A stretch of DNA of 64,000 nucleotides from Vishniacozyma victoriae (GCA_017654735.1 JADPYG010000088.1:5146001-5210000), one strand, 5' to 3'. Positions 1 to 12,003 are shown, counted from the first letter of the stretch. The notes: generated by a model not told the origin, from the letters alone. Program-made: numbers and translations.

Positions 1-1524
1 GCTGATGATAGTTTGGTTATTAGGGTACGGAGCGCCTTGGCCTACGGTCGTAAGCTCGTACACACCTGATAAACGCATAGACAAGCTGACGAAATAGGGA
101 GAGATTGATATTATCGTCAGCATACTTTTCCTGACGTTGATCAAGCTGATGAATAGGAAGGAATCCACGGGATGACCAATAAGTGAGTTACCCCTTTTGC
201 CTCTACTCGTCGTACCGATGGAAACGGCGCTGATAATCAGTCAGTATACTGTGTACGCCAACTCCAAGCAGACTCACTCACAAGCTGATCTGTAGACATA
301 CCAACGCAGGTTGTGTGGTTAATACCACCAAAGGTCTCTACACCGGTACCGTTACCGTAAGTCCTTTCCTCGCGGACAACAACTAATAATCAGAATCCAG
401 TCTGTGACCATGATTCAGGTGCGTCTCCTCTACTCCCTCACAAAGAGGGAAGAATGGTATAGGGTTAATACCAGGTGGTACTGGATGTGGGATCATTTCA
501 CCTTCTCAGAGTTCTTTTGGAGAACCGTTTAATGCTGCTGGTGGAGGTGTTTTTGGGATGTTATGGGATGGAACGGGGATCAGGATGTGTATGTCTTCTT
601 TCGTGATTCTCCTCTATCTGATTTCTCTTCTTACAACTCCACGATTCCAATTGGGAGTAGAGGAATCAAGAGGTGGAAGTAGGGAAGGGAGCGTGGACGA
701 GAGTGGGAGCTGATGAATAGGGAGTTGGAATAGGGCTCAAATCCCTAATGAGTGAGTCCACCATCAGTTCGTATTTGATAAGTACTGATTATAGTATCAC
801 CTCAAACCACCCATCACCCGAGACCTGTAAGTACCGTCTCTTTCTGTTTTACACCAATGGCACGATGTGAGAAATGACTTACAAATAGGGGGCACTCCTC
901 ATGCGGCATATGACGCCTCGACCTGTGATCCGTACAATTTCTTCAGTGCCCAAACGCTCGTCCTGAACGTGAATTTGTGTGGTACGTCCTCCTCTCTCCT
1001 CCTCATATTTCTCCGAAGCGGATGACGATAGAATGCGAAGAGAGATCAGGGCTGACAGATAGGTGATTGGGCAGGAGGGCTTTATAGTCGTCAGTCACCA
1101 TTTCCAAAATTGATATGAAAGGAGTAGGACTGACGATTTAGAATTCCCCTATTGTCCTGGAACTTGTCGATCACAAATTGAGAATCCAGTATGTTCCCCC
1201 TTCTCCACTTCATCCCTCCCTTGCCTCGATGTCTCTACCATCTTTCACGTTACCGCCTAAGCTGACTCTTAGGCAAACCTGGTAAATACCGTCATGTTGA
1301 TAAACTACATTCGAGTATACCAACTCTCCGGAGCACCCTCGAACGTAGTAGGCCAAACAGTCGGTAATTCCAACCTCACAGGGGCTGGTGGACCAGGGAG
1401 GGGTACCGGCCCGAACCCAATCCCCGGGAATATGGGAGAGGGGATGGGAGATTTTATAGATCTTGCCATTTGTTTCTTCGGGGTCTTTGTGGTAGCGGAG
1501 ATTGGGCTTGTTGTTTTATACTAG
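1..1524 (+). CDS. GH16 family beta-glucan hydrolase/transglycosylase, 5' truncated by window edge
   Basis: Small exons join into the C-terminal two thirds of a fungal GH16 (laminarinase-like) enzyme, which cuts or remodels beta-1,3/1,4-glucan in the wall. The exon at 12-49 reads WLLGYGAPWPTV. It is followed by an 18-base exon at 98-115 encoding GEIDII, then EGIHGMTNN, giving the GH16 catalytic pattern ExDxxE with its nucleophile and acid/base glutamates. Further exons read HTNAGCVVNTT, GEPFNAAGGGVFGMLWDG, TCDPYNFFSAQ and INYIRVYQ, all in the normal family order. The protein ends in a Gly/Pro-rich stretch and a hydrophobic tail (IDLAICFFGVFVV) typical of a GPI-anchor signal, so it is probably tethered at the plasma membrane or wall. 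The N-terminus and signal peptide lie outside the window. I did not fix the exon edges between 585 and 880 with confidence. Confidence 0.85.
98..115 (+). other. 18-base microexon carrying the GH16 catalytic motif
   Basis: Six codons, GEIDII, sit between an intron ending 'gaaatag' at 97 and a donor 'gtcag' starting at 116. Both flanking junctions are phase 0. The exon carries the first catalytic Glu and the Asp of ExDxxE; the second Glu is the first codon of the next exon (EGIHG). Confidence 0.75.
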
Positions 1525-1803
1525 TTCAATGCATAGTACCACTCACTCTGATTAAGTAGGAGCAAGAAGAAGAAAAGGAAGAAGGAAATGATAAGGACAG
1601 TTGTATATATTGTTAATGTATGATATGGCATTGCGAACAATCATACAATACCAAGACCGTCTCAGTCGTAGTCTGACTCCGGAATTACCTTTTCCACTTC
1701 TTCCCGTCTTTTTTCGCTTTCCCCCTTTCTGCCATCCTCCTCTGATCTCTAACAAGACATCGGATATAACACAAAAGCCAAGCTGAGCATCAAGTGACAA
1801 GAA

Positions 1804-4590
1804 TCACTCATCAGCGCTCCCTCGCCTCTTCTTCCCTCTACCAGATTGAGGTGTTGGACTACCTTCCCTATCTTCATCCATTACCCCACCCATTCCCATG
1901 CCTAGGGGCATATTGAACCCTAGACCCAGATTCGAATTACCGTGATGATCTCCTGGTGTGGTTTGAGATTGGAGTTTCTTGTCGAATGCACCTGTTTTTC
2001 GAAGCCACCTGGGTATCAGCTCGTTTCACGTGAAAATTCTCAAGAAGAGATGAGGATGCATCGGGGAAAGCTTTTGGTAATACTTCTCCGATCGGCTGGG
2101 AGCTTGACCTCTCCTGGCAAGATGGGAGAAATGCGGAGAGCAAGGTGGAGGAGGGCAGAGAACATACCGTTGTCTGACTTGATGATATGATCTCGTTGGT
2201 ACTCCTTTTGAAACTAGATCCCACTTTTCTCCATGGATGGCAACCGCCCTAGCAAGAAGTTCGTCCTATTCATCAGCTCTACCCCACAGTATGAGATCCG
2301 AACTATCTCCTTTTCTCCCCATGTCTCCCCTACTGGCGGAAGTTGAAAACGGAAAGGAAACTCACCTCTTCAATAGTCCACTTCAAATACGGCGACCTAA
2401 CCCTCCTAGCTGGCATACTGCTACTCAAATGTACATACTTGCCCAAACCCGGTACTCCACCTCCACCCTGCGGACTCTGGTACTGCATATGTAAAGGCGG
2501 ATCAGTCGCATGTCCAGGATGTTGTTGAGCTTGTAATTCGAAATTAGCTCTAGGAGTCTGTAATTCCGATAATTGCGATATCGACAGATTCCTAGGTCGA
2601 GTATGGGGAGTTTTGATAGTTTGAGTCTGGGGTTCTTGATCGACTGTATTGTGATTGGACTGGGAAGGGGGAGTTGGGTGGAGATCGATGGGAGGCTCTA
2701 GGAAGGAACTTGATGAAGAAGGTGGTCTTGCTTCGGATGCTTGGGTTGGGGTCGGGAATGAAATGGGTTCAGCTTCGGGTGTATCGCCTTGAGCTACTTC
2801 CAATTGACTAGCTTGGGCTAGTAGATCTAGTGCTGAATCTGCTCCTTCTTGATCTTCTTCTGTTATCAGCATACACTAACGAAGATTGGCTTACCTTCCA
2901 CTCGGCGAGCTTTCTTGACTGGGCTACCTCGCTCACTACTCTCTTCTCGCATTCGAGTCCGAGTAGCAGACATGGCAGACATTGGCATTGGAACCCTTCC
3001 TTCTCCTTTCGGTGTCGTTGGGCGTGTAGCAAGTTCAGCAGCTCGTAACAAATCCGAGAAGTTGGATCCGCCAGGGGTAGTAGTCGGTGGTGGTCCTTGT
3101 TGTTTCCTACTCCTCGGCGTAGTAGGTGGAGCAGGTAAATTCTGTTTACTCCCCCTTTTAGCCTTCGGGAAAGAAGGTGTATTATTCACCGACCCTCTTC
3201 CTTTTCCTTTGGTATTCTCGATAATCGGTTTCCGATCTTCAATCTCTTCTTCCCCTTCTTCAAATACACTCTCCTCATCACTATCCTCCATTCCTTGTAT
3301 ACCGTATCCCTCTGAATAGCCTAATCCACCTTCTGGACCTACGACCCCACTTCGCTGCAGTTCTTGAAGAGTCAACATCCCCACTTGATTGTTTTCTTGG
3401 CGCATTGATCTAACTTTCCGAGCGGCTAGGAGGAGATGCTCAGATCGGGCATCACCCATTGTTGTAGCGTTGAATATCGCTCGTGAAGGGGACATCGACT
3501 TGCGTCGGTGGGCATGGCGAGATGGGCCGGGGGAGTCGATAGCAGAGGTCGACATGATGACGTTAGATCGGAGGTGACGGAGTTCATTGACTAGTTTATC
3601 GATTTGTCGTTGTGTGTCCGCCAACTACGAGTCAGCTCCAGTCCTCATCAACCCTGTAGAAGACTCACCCTCGGAGCCATCAATCGATTATCCATCTCCA
3701 ACCTCTTATTACTAGCTTCCAATTCCTGGTGATATCCCACATTCAGATCCAATCCCTTCCGAGGCCTCTTTCCAGCTGCAATCTCCCGATCTCGAGAGGA
3801 AACAAGAGCCTTCATCTCGCGATGCCATCCTTTTCGTTCGGCTGAATGTCGATCACTATTATGAGCTTCGCCATTTGACTGGATCGGTAAGCTTACCGCT
3901 CGAGGTCTGTTATTTGTTTTGCAAGTTTGGCTTGATGTTGGAGGGTTTGGATTGTTGCTTTTTGGGCGTCTAGTTGGTCTCGGAGGATTGGGAGATGATT
4001 GAGGCATGGTTCCAGGAGGGAATTGACCTTCTCGTCAGCAGTTTACAGCTGTATCAAGGAAGACGTACCATGTTGACCAGATCCTTGTTGTCCACTTCCG
4101 ATGATCCTGATAGTCGGTCTTGATACGCCCTCATCTCTTCCAAACTGGGAAATTCGATATCCCTCTCTTCCACCTCGGCCTGAATCTCTTGCGGGATCTC
4201 TTTCGCCGCATCAAGATTGACAAGGTCCGAGGTATCAAGCAGAATATCCTTCGAGCTCGAACTCGATCCCTCCCCTGTCATCTCAGCACTGACATCTATA
4301 GTCCCCTCATCCAGCTCAATCCCATATCCAAGTCCCTCGACCTCCTTTTGAACTATAGGTTTCTGGCCTGTCGTGCTTGCAGGCTTCGGTGTCTTTGAAG
4401 GCGATGGATCTGGATGAGGTCTTACCCCCACGCCAATCCCGTTATACCCCATCCGAGCGGGAGTCTGTATTATAGTAGGTGTATATGTTTGATCCTTTTT
4501 AGGTGTATCTGGACTAGCGGATGATAATTGTGGTGTTAGATCTGTATATGTAGGTGTATGGGGATCGTTTGTTGTTGATGACGAGTCCAT
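1804..4590 (-). CDS. Coiled-coil protein with a C-terminal Myb/SANT-like DNA-binding domain
   Basis: Seven exons join in frame. Exon 1 (4590-4069) is Ser/Thr/Pro-rich and acidic. The next exons form a long heptad-like region (LRDQLDAQKATIQTLQHQAK, later EASNKRLEMDNRL and RQIDKLVNELRHL). Then comes a low-complexity basic/acidic stretch with nuclear-type clusters (KKARRVEE). The C-terminus reads SPYLKWTIEEDELLARAV, then GEKWDLVSKGVPTRSYHQVR and QRWLRKTG, which is one Myb/SANT repeat with spaced tryptophans. The tail ends GRGKKRRGSADE. The intron at about 2176-2020, inside QVRQ|RW, is unambiguous because frame and homology resume exactly. It is probably a nuclear DNA- or chromatin-binding protein with a self-association domain. 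I do not recognise an ortholog by name. It converges on the GH16 gene and is divergent from the NRAMP gene. Confidence 0.75.
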
Positions 4591-5047
4591 ATCTCCATGG
4601 GTGGGGGTGGTTGTTTATTTGTATATGACCGAGATCGGACCTGTTTCATGCAGGATTGTTTGTTGATTCCACTATGCGTATGCTATATTTTTGCGAAATC
4701 TGCTGCCCTTATGCGATGTAGTGTCTAGCAAGATATGTAAGTTATTGTTGTATTGGTTGATCTTTCCTCCTCGCCGACCAGGCTGATTTCTTTCTTTTCC
4801 TTTCATGGCGCTCAACTTTGCCACTTCGAGCAAAAATCATGCACGCTCGAGTATTACCTAAACCGGAAGCAAACAAAGCCGAAGAGCCAGAATCATAGGC
4901 GTCAGCCATGTTAGGCGTAGTGGCAGTGGCCACGTGACACCAAGAACCTGTGTTGATTGACGATTCTGAAAATAGATCCGCAGATCTGGCGTAACTTATG
5001 GCGCGACTGCAACGGCGATTCAACTCCTATATATACTTACACCAACA
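4591..5047. promoter_or_regulatory. Divergent promoter of Myb-like gene and NRAMP gene
   Basis: This 457-base region separates two outward-facing genes. TATATATA lies at 5028-5035, only 13 bases before the NRAMP start codon chosen at 5048. It is therefore either not the TATA box actually used or the leader is extremely short. A weak reading frame at 4742-5023 has no support. Confidence 0.4.
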
Positions 5048-7184
5048 ATGCTCACAATACCGTCATACAGACAGATACTCAAGGTGCTCAAGAGGTACAT
5101 GCCCCCCAAATAGATGTAGAGAACACACTGACATCAGGCACATCCACTTCCTAGGCCCAGGACTAGTCTCCAGTGTAGCCTACATCGATCCCGGAAATTG
5201 GGCAACCGATCTAAGCGCAGGAGCGAATTATGGATACAAGCTCTTATTCATCGTCCTCCTAGCCGGTCTAGCTGCTTGTGGTAAGCTTGCCGTCCCTTGC
5301 CATCCGATTGCTGATAGAAGTTCTACAATCCCTCTCGGTCCGGCTTGGCGCGACGACAACTACCTCTTTACCTCATCAAACTCGGAAACTCATTTTGGGC
5401 CTGGAGGAGAGATACCCAAAGTATAGGATCCCGTTACATGGACTATTATGGTTCTTATACATACTGGCGGAGATTGCGATTGTCGCTACGGATCTTGCAG
5501 AGTTGTTGGGGACTGCTATCGCGTTGAATCTGTACGTATTTGAAGACGCGTCATAGGCTGACGAGCAGGTTGTTCCCCAAATTACCACTTTTCGCTGGAG
5601 TACTCATCACCGCTGCTGACTCGCTCATTATCCTCCTATTCTTCCGGAGCGATCACGGGCGACAAGGGATGCTATTCTTCGAGGTGGTCATTGTGACTCT
5701 GGTGAGTCGCGTCCCCGCGTTCTTCCGACCTTGCAATTTGCTGACATGTAGGTACTTTGCGTGTTTGTATGCTTTATGGTGCTGCTACACCTCATCAAAC
5801 CAGTCTGGGAGGATGTTTTCTTTGGTCTCGTTCCCTCCAAGGTAGGCTCTATGTGCCGTGTTGAACATCCAAAAGCTGACATAAGACCCTCGTCGCCCCA
5901 GGAGCACTCTACGTCGGAGTCGGAATCATTGGAGGTAAGCCCCGCCACGTAACGAAGCTGACAGCAGCAACGGTCATGCCCCACGCCCTATTCCTCGGAT
6001 CTTCATTAGCAGGTATCGACCGATTGGACATGATTCCTAAACCACCATCCCCCGACGACGGAACTAAGAGATCCTTCAAAATGCCTTCACTAGGTCTCGT
6101 ACGCAGGCTGAAAGGTCAATCAGCGCCACGAGAAGAAGAGACGATTGAAATGGAACGTACCACCACTCGACCATTCGATCTCCCTATGCTTGATGATAAC
6201 TCCCCAAGGGAGGCGGATGCTGATTCCAAGCCTGATATCCTGCCGGCCGTCACTCGGAAGGAGACGGAGATGGAGGCGGCTATGAGGAAGTATGAAGCGG
6301 AATTGAAGGCATTTGATCGGATAAGATGGACAGATCTTCATATTAGTCACGCTACCGTAAGCTTTCTCGCTCTCCACTCCGAGGTCCACAGCTGACAATC
6401 AGGCCGATACTATCGTTTCCCTTCTCGGATTCGCATTGACCATCAACGCTTCCATCCTCACTTTGGCAGGAGCTGCATTCTACTACCAAAACTCTGATAT
6501 CGATCCCTCCGACGCCGACATATTTGGAGCTCACTCATTGATCAAGAGCTATATCGGGAATGCAGCTGCTGTGATCTTTGCTCTAGCTCTTCTTTGCGTA
6601 AGCTGATCTCTGCCCACTTTGGAGTACAGCTGATCCTCAGGCCGGACAAAGTGCTTCAATCACATGTACACTCGCAGGACAAGTCGTTTCAGAGGGATTC
6701 CTGAATTGGCGAGTCTCAGTAAGCTTCCACACCCTTTGCGTATTGAGCTAGAGCTGATATCCAGCCATTCCTCCGGAGAATCGTCACTCGTTGTATCGGT
6801 GTTATCCCCGCTGCGATCGTAGCAGCAGCCATGGGTGAGAAAGGATTGAATACAATGCTGGTAGCATCCCAAGTGGTCTTATCGGTGGTCTTACCAACCG
6901 TCATTTTCCCACTGGTATACTTGTGTTCAAGAAAGGATATCATGACTGTCCTTGGACCGGAGATAGACTCGGAGACATCTTTATCTCCGGCCAGTCAGGA
7001 GAGTGGGAGCAACGGTGATCAGGAACGGAGAGGAGAAGGAAGTGAGGAAAGGAGAGAAACGGTGGAGAGGAGGGAGAAGAGTTATATTTCGCCTAAATGG
7101 GTTACTATACTTGGGTACCTCTTGACCTTTGTTGTTTTGATGGCAAACGTTTATGTGTTTGTACAACTAGGATTAGGTAATTAG
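5048..7184 (+). CDS. NRAMP-family divalent metal (Mn/Fe) transporter
   Basis: This is a proton-coupled manganese/iron importer of the SMF1/NRAMP type. Exon 1 ([15 protein letters not shown]) splices through a 'gctgac'-like intron into [20 protein letters not shown], the TM1 signature in which DPGN holds the metal-binding Asp and Asn. Later exons give [54 protein letters not shown] (TM6 MPH metal motif), then a long cytosolic loop from about 6030 to 6330. Next follow [29 protein letters not shown] and [20 protein letters not shown], and a final TM after a charged loop. Length and order match fungal NRAMPs. The start at 5048 was chosen because it gives an in-frame splice into TM1; a longer N-terminus is not excluded. 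The enlarged loop between TM6 and TM7 is a fungal feature and may carry regulatory sites. Confidence 0.9.
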
Positions 7185-7654
7185 GTCTTGTAGGTCATGT
7201 CATGTTGTATTGTGTCTCGCCATTCGCTGCGAATCTGATCCTAGGTTGACATCTTCGCACATCATACCACTGATTGGATTGATGCATTTGTCATGATCAA
7301 GCTGACCCCAGGGCCGAATATAAATGGCTAAATGAATCACTCCAGTTCCGACGGTCGCATATCTCGTCGACCGGGGACACATGTAAGTTTGAGGATGCTA
7401 GATCTAGAACAAGTCACCGTCTGGGCAGCTAAAGACGCATCGGTAGTAAGTCGGTCTAGCAGGGCAGACTATCACGCTCGTGTGGTCAGCCTATGGGCTG
7501 CCTCGACGATGTCTCTGAATATTCTGCTGGGATTCCCGTCTTTCATAAGCTGGTCTGCCAGCAATCAGAGTATGCATCGCTCTCACAGTCTGCTAGTACG
7601 TCGAACTCGTTCTTCAGGATTTGTGTATAAATGTCAACGCCTTCAAATTGTTAC
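7185..7654. other. Intergenic, no gene seen
   Basis: This is a convergent gap between the NRAMP stop and the carrier stop. I see only short overlapping frames without homology. Confidence 0.6.
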
Positions 7655-8930
7655 CTATCCGGAACCGGCCGAGTAGACCTTGCCAAAGACGGTCTCTTGG
7701 AAGAAGTCATACAAAGTCAAAGCGCCTGCACCTGCAATACCTCTGATTTATCAGCTCAGACTTTTCATGTCACGAACCTGAGGATGTTCGCTCCTGCGCC
7801 TCGCATCAGCGAGCCGGCGCCTTCCTGCGCAATCACCTGTCTAAACGCGTCCACGGTCGACTTGTATTGCTTGACCCCGCTAGACTGTCCGCCTACCGTC
7901 ATCATCATCCGTCGACGAATGGTATCAAATGGATAGCTGGGCATTAGCGGCAGAGTGATGTGTAGACGTACGCAATTAGACCGGCAAGTGTGGTAGATCC
8001 GTATCCTATGACAAAATTGGCCCCGGGGTTTCCCTTGAGGTTGTCAGGCAAAAGGGGTTTCAAAGAGTCGTACAATCCGAAGTATGCACTGCAGCGGTCA
8101 GTACAACGGTGTGAAGAGGCTGAGTACATACCCTCGATATACAATGATCCCAGCGACTGAAGGCATGAAGCCCCGGTACAGTCCCGTAACACCATCCGAT
8201 GCGAGTGTCTTCTTGCTGTTCCACCTCAGCTTGGGTTTTCCACAACCATCTTCTCCCCTCATTACTCACTAGACGTCAATCATTCCGCTGAATTGCCTTT
8301 GTCCGCCCCTTGCTGCGTTCTTGGAATCTACCGACAACCTAGTCCTCGCATAGTCCATCGAGTACACAAACAGACCTGACCGATAAGCGTATGCTATCAA
8401 ACGGGATGATTCATCGTGACATACTTCCGGTAGCTCCCGCGGCGGCTCCACTGGCGATATTTCCGAGGAGAAAAGGGAGATAGCCATCCTGCCTCTTTTT
8501 ACCAAAGATCGTTTTGAAGTAATCCTTGAATGCAAAGTTGAGCGCTTGCGTGGGGAAGTATCGAATGACATTCGTTCCGTTTCCTCTCCAGAATGACTTG
8601 AAGCCTTCTTCTCTCTACGAAATGAGACGATTATCTTCCTGTCTGCGACTTCTGCTACTCACATTGACTTTGCCTGCTATTAGTAATGAACGACATTTGT
8701 CCGGTGGCACTATTCTCACCAAATGTACTGACGATACCCTTGTACTCGGTCGGCCTGATTTGTACAAGCAGCTTCACTCTCTCCTACTTGAGTCAGCCAA
8801 GCATCGGAAGGGCAAACAGCTCGAGATAAGTTCGTACGATAGGGGCAGCAACGGTTTTTGAGATGGACGCGGCGACACCTCCCAACAGGAAGTTGGTCGC
8901 CCAGTCTGCACTGCCGGTTTGGGTGGACAT
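7655..8930 (-). CDS. Mitochondrial ADP/ATP carrier (AAC)
   Basis: This inner-membrane exchanger swaps matrix ATP for cytosolic ADP. The start [20 protein letters not shown] leads into [10 protein letters not shown], then a splice to ERVKLLVQ (first carrier repeat, PxERxK). The following exons give [20 protein letters not shown] and [14 protein letters not shown], then [17 protein letters not shown] in repeat 2 and [17 protein letters not shown]. Repeat 3 contains [10 protein letters not shown], and RRRMMM is the diagnostic AAC signature. The protein ends [11 protein letters not shown]. At least seven short introns are needed. The loop after ERVKLLVQ is shorter than usual: the NQDEM-type segment found in most AACs is replaced by [10 protein letters not shown]. 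It may therefore be a divergent second AAC or one with a further exon I missed. Confidence 0.9.
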
Positions 8931-9490
8931 TGAAGGTGATTCAGCGGGCTATCGTTTCGGTCTGCAGTAGTAAAAAAGGAAACAATATTGAATCGCGCAA
9001 AAGGAGAATGGGCAAGAGTATAATATAAGGTAACGGGATGATAGAAGCCGAAGCCGGTCCGTCCCGGCGAAGATGATCTTGCCGGATGACCGGTCGGCCG
9101 CTTGCGAGATTTGAGCCCGCCGAGAACCGATCAACACCGATGTGCAAGCTGTCTCAGGCTCGCAATCTTGGTACAATGGGCCTTGTAGCAAAGCTAAGGG
9201 GGGGGCAACTCGGTCCAATTGACTGTGGTTCAAGGTAGTCATCTCAGCCAGATCATGGTGAGTTGGTTGATCTAGTGGGCGACGATACTCCGCCTAGCTA
9301 GTCCCTGTCATGCCGGCAATAAAAGCCTATACATGCAGCTCACACTTGTATCTAACTGAAGTTCTGGGCTCAGATATGCGAGAACAGCATGGTCCGAGTC
9401 TGCAAGTCGCAGAGCCGCTGGAGTATGGAATACACAGGGTGTATAGATGTCCATACAGATAGCACATCCGAAAGTACATAGACATGACAA
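8931..9490. other. Intergenic, upstream of the ADP/ATP carrier
   Basis: No conserved reading frame or RNA gene is visible in these 560 bases. A G-run (ggggggg) lies near 9200. Confidence 0.6.
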
Positions 9491-10422
9491 TTATACTAGT
9501 TGTCGCAATTCCCTTCGCATCTTCTCACTCTTGTCTCTCTCTACTGATTTCTTGAGTTCGATCAGGGTTGTTCTGAACATCAGCATAACCAAACCCCTAG
9601 CCTCGTACACCCACACGTATCGTTCATGCGCCTCCGGTCCACCTTGAAATTTGATGGCTCGAGCCTCAACAGCTCTCTTGTTATATCTGGCAATCAGCGC
9701 TAGATCTGGTCTGTAGCCAGGCTAAAGAGGGGTCTTGTTGAGACCTACACAACATCGGTCAAACTTCGAGGGTATCTTAAAGCAATTCGACGCAAAGCAA
9801 TACATAACTTAAGGAAATCGCGAATCTCTCTTGAATAGTTAGGCCCGGTTTGTGTAGAGGCCAACGGGAAAAGGAAGACTGACCACTTTGAACGATTTTA
9901 AAGTCGTAATTCCCACTCAGTCAGGTGAGTTCCTTTCGTCGCATCCTGATCGTGAGCATGAGACCTTTGTCTAGATCGACACTCGCCTGTGTTGTGATGT
10001 AGGTCTTATTGACCAGTTCAGAGACATCGCCGCGCCATACCGATGGCCAGTGGTTGTGTACCAGCTTTGCCCCTCGGTCCCAGAGCAGAGCCATTGAAAC
10101 TCGTCGTGTTCAGGTCGAACGCAGAATATCTTGTCCAGCACCTCGACCGGCAACTCCATCAATGGACTCTCCTTCTTCCCCTTCCAGTCCGGTATATCCA
10201 TCCACTCCTCATGAAAAGTAGGCTTGACTATCTCTTCCACCTTATTTCTCTTTACTACCTTCTTCCTCGTCCAACCCTTTCCTTTACTTCTTTTTGCTGG
10301 CGGTTCGTATTCGTCATCGCTTGCTGGACCGATATTATCCTGCATAGCATCTGGAACTTCATTGGTGTAGGTAGGTAGTTTTTTCGAGGCTACCATGCCT
10401 GATTGCGAGGATTGCGGCATGA
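9491..10422 (-). pseudogene. Decayed or internally deleted F-box paralog of the 13024-15793 gene
   Basis: The open frame starting at 10422 (MPQSSQSGMVASKK) carries an acidic/basic linker, then MDIPDWKGKKESPLMELP and VEVLDKIF. This matches DIPKWSKGSKSLLMELP and GDIMDNIF, the F-box of the gene 3 kb away. The similarity then jumps, in another frame, to AKLVHNHWPSVWRGDV, which matches IIHDHWPSPWRVMA from far downstream in the relative. After an intron ending 'gctgattgccag', a third piece (YNKRAVEARAIKFQGGPEAH, ending RRELRQLV at 9491) matches the relative's C-terminal LYIKTAVRALALRAHGG region. Sequence encoding about 200-400 residues between the F-box and the HWPS motif is absent. I call it a pseudogene because no GT-AG joining I can see connects the pieces in one frame; an expressed short variant is the alternative. 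Confidence 0.6.
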
Positions 10423-11076
10423 TGTGAGGTATATGAGTAAAATACAATTGATGAATACGCCTTGAGTAGGCGCCGACGCGACCCTAAATTACCGGGGTTG
10501 TCCGGATGACCGAGTTTTTCATTTCAATTTCTATATCTCGACTGTAGTTCAGACTATGCATGTTTCCGGAGGGCTTAGTTGTCAATGTCAATCACACCTC
10601 GCGTCTTCAAATTCATGCATGAGGAGTCAATATCCTACCTTTTCCTTACTCTTAAAGCTATAAGTTAAGCCGCAGACGACTGGAATCCGGGATGACCGAG
10701 GCGTCTTGGCGTTTTTACGTCATCCGATGATCGCTCAGCTGAATTCTCTACAGGTCTCCAAGAAGCGGTGACATTGCGATACACCCGTTCGAGGACTGGC
10801 AAGACAGCAGACAGCAGTATGTGGAGTACATATACAAAGCGATGAAGGGTCAGCAGTAGAAACATCTCTTTTACGGCACCCACGTCATAGGAACATGAGA
10901 TAGCCCTGCGCCGGGGTTATGCCGGTATGCCAAGACACCCAATTCACCGCTAACTTGCCAGTCGGCTCGGCTCGCATGGGCAATATACTCCACATATGTA
11001 TATATATAGGCTACCCCGCATGGGCAATCCACCTTTCAAGCTGTCTACTACTACATTGACTACTACTTGACATACG
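10423..11076. promoter_or_regulatory. Intergenic with TATA box for the surface-protein gene
   Basis: TATATATATA at 10999-11008 sits about 70 bases before the ATG at 11077, a normal spacing for a fungal promoter. Nothing else is recognisable in the 654 bases. Confidence 0.55.
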
Positions 11077-12003
11077 ATGTTGTTCGCTCTTCCTATACTT
11101 GCTCTCTTGAGCGAACTACGGACCGCATCTGCCCAATCATCTTCAATCTCATTCGTGGAAACTGTAATACCGCTTTGGCCCACGGGGGTATCCATGGGTT
11201 CTACGAGTATCTCGAGTACTCTACCTCTAGCCTGCTTTCAAGGATGTTTCCCAGTCACTACGACCTATTTGTAAGTCCCCGCCCTCTCTGTCACTCGTAT
11301 CCCCATGTACTGACAAGATAGCGGATGCTTCATCAACGTAACCCAGTCGGATGGAGGTCTTAGTCCTGAGGACCAAGGATACTGCGACGATTTCTTCTGC
11401 TCTCAAGGCAACTTTACCCAGCTCCTAGATTGTGCCAATTGTATCATTGCAAACGGGGGCGAAGACCCATCGGCGTATCCTACCACTACCGAGACCGCTA
11501 CGTCCACGGAGTCGGGTGGTATCATTGAACAAATCGTCAATCCACTTGGTGTAATCGACGCGGAGCAATTGAATGGATGGCTAGCGAATGTAACCGGGCG
11601 ATGTTCATCGATCGATAGGTCAATTACTGGAGATAGCTCAGCTACTGCTACTCCGACTACTACGTAAATCCTACCTCTTTCATACCTGACCAAGCTAAAC
11701 AATAGTGGACCCTATAACACGTCCTTTGAGGCGAATGAAACAATCTCTTTTCCGACTTGGACCGGCTTGACGCAATACCCACCCCCTGTATATACTATAA
11801 GCATTCCAGCAAGTGAAGGGGTATCGGGTCCAGGCAGTAGTGCGAGCTCTGGAAACAGTAATAGCGGAAACGGATCACCAACTTCCAGTGCGGCACCAAG
11901 CGAATCGAGCCCTGCCAATGGCGCCATTTCGGGCAAGAGAGTATCCGCTGGTCTGACTGCATTGGGTATGATGGTAAGTTACGTGATTGTTAAATTCCAG
12001 TAG
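11077..12003 (+). CDS. Secreted Cys-containing, Ser/Thr-rich, probably GPI-anchored surface protein
   Basis: The protein has an N-terminal signal peptide (MLFALPILALLSELRTASAQ) and then a Cys-bearing ectodomain: LACFQGCFP, then GCFINVTQSDGG and CDDFFCSQGNFTQLLDCANC. It contains several N-glycosylation sequons. Two introns are placed by frame: one after TTTYL (about 11272-11321) and one after TATPTTT (about 11665-11704). The second half is a Ser/Gly/Asn/Pro-rich linker (SGPGSSASSGNSNSGNGSP) followed by a hydrophobic C-terminal tail (AGLTALGMMVSYVIVKF) like a GPI signal. The overall plan resembles small fungal cell-surface adhesin or wall proteins. I cannot assign a named family, and the function is unknown. 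Confidence 0.7.

Noticed and set aside
1601..1786. Small + frame after the GH16 gene
   Set aside because: Falls in the 3' regions of two convergent genes, with no evidence of coding.
5028..5035. TATA box for the NRAMP gene
   Set aside because: Only 13 bases before the chosen start codon; too close to be accepted without 5' end data, so it is mentioned only as a possibility.
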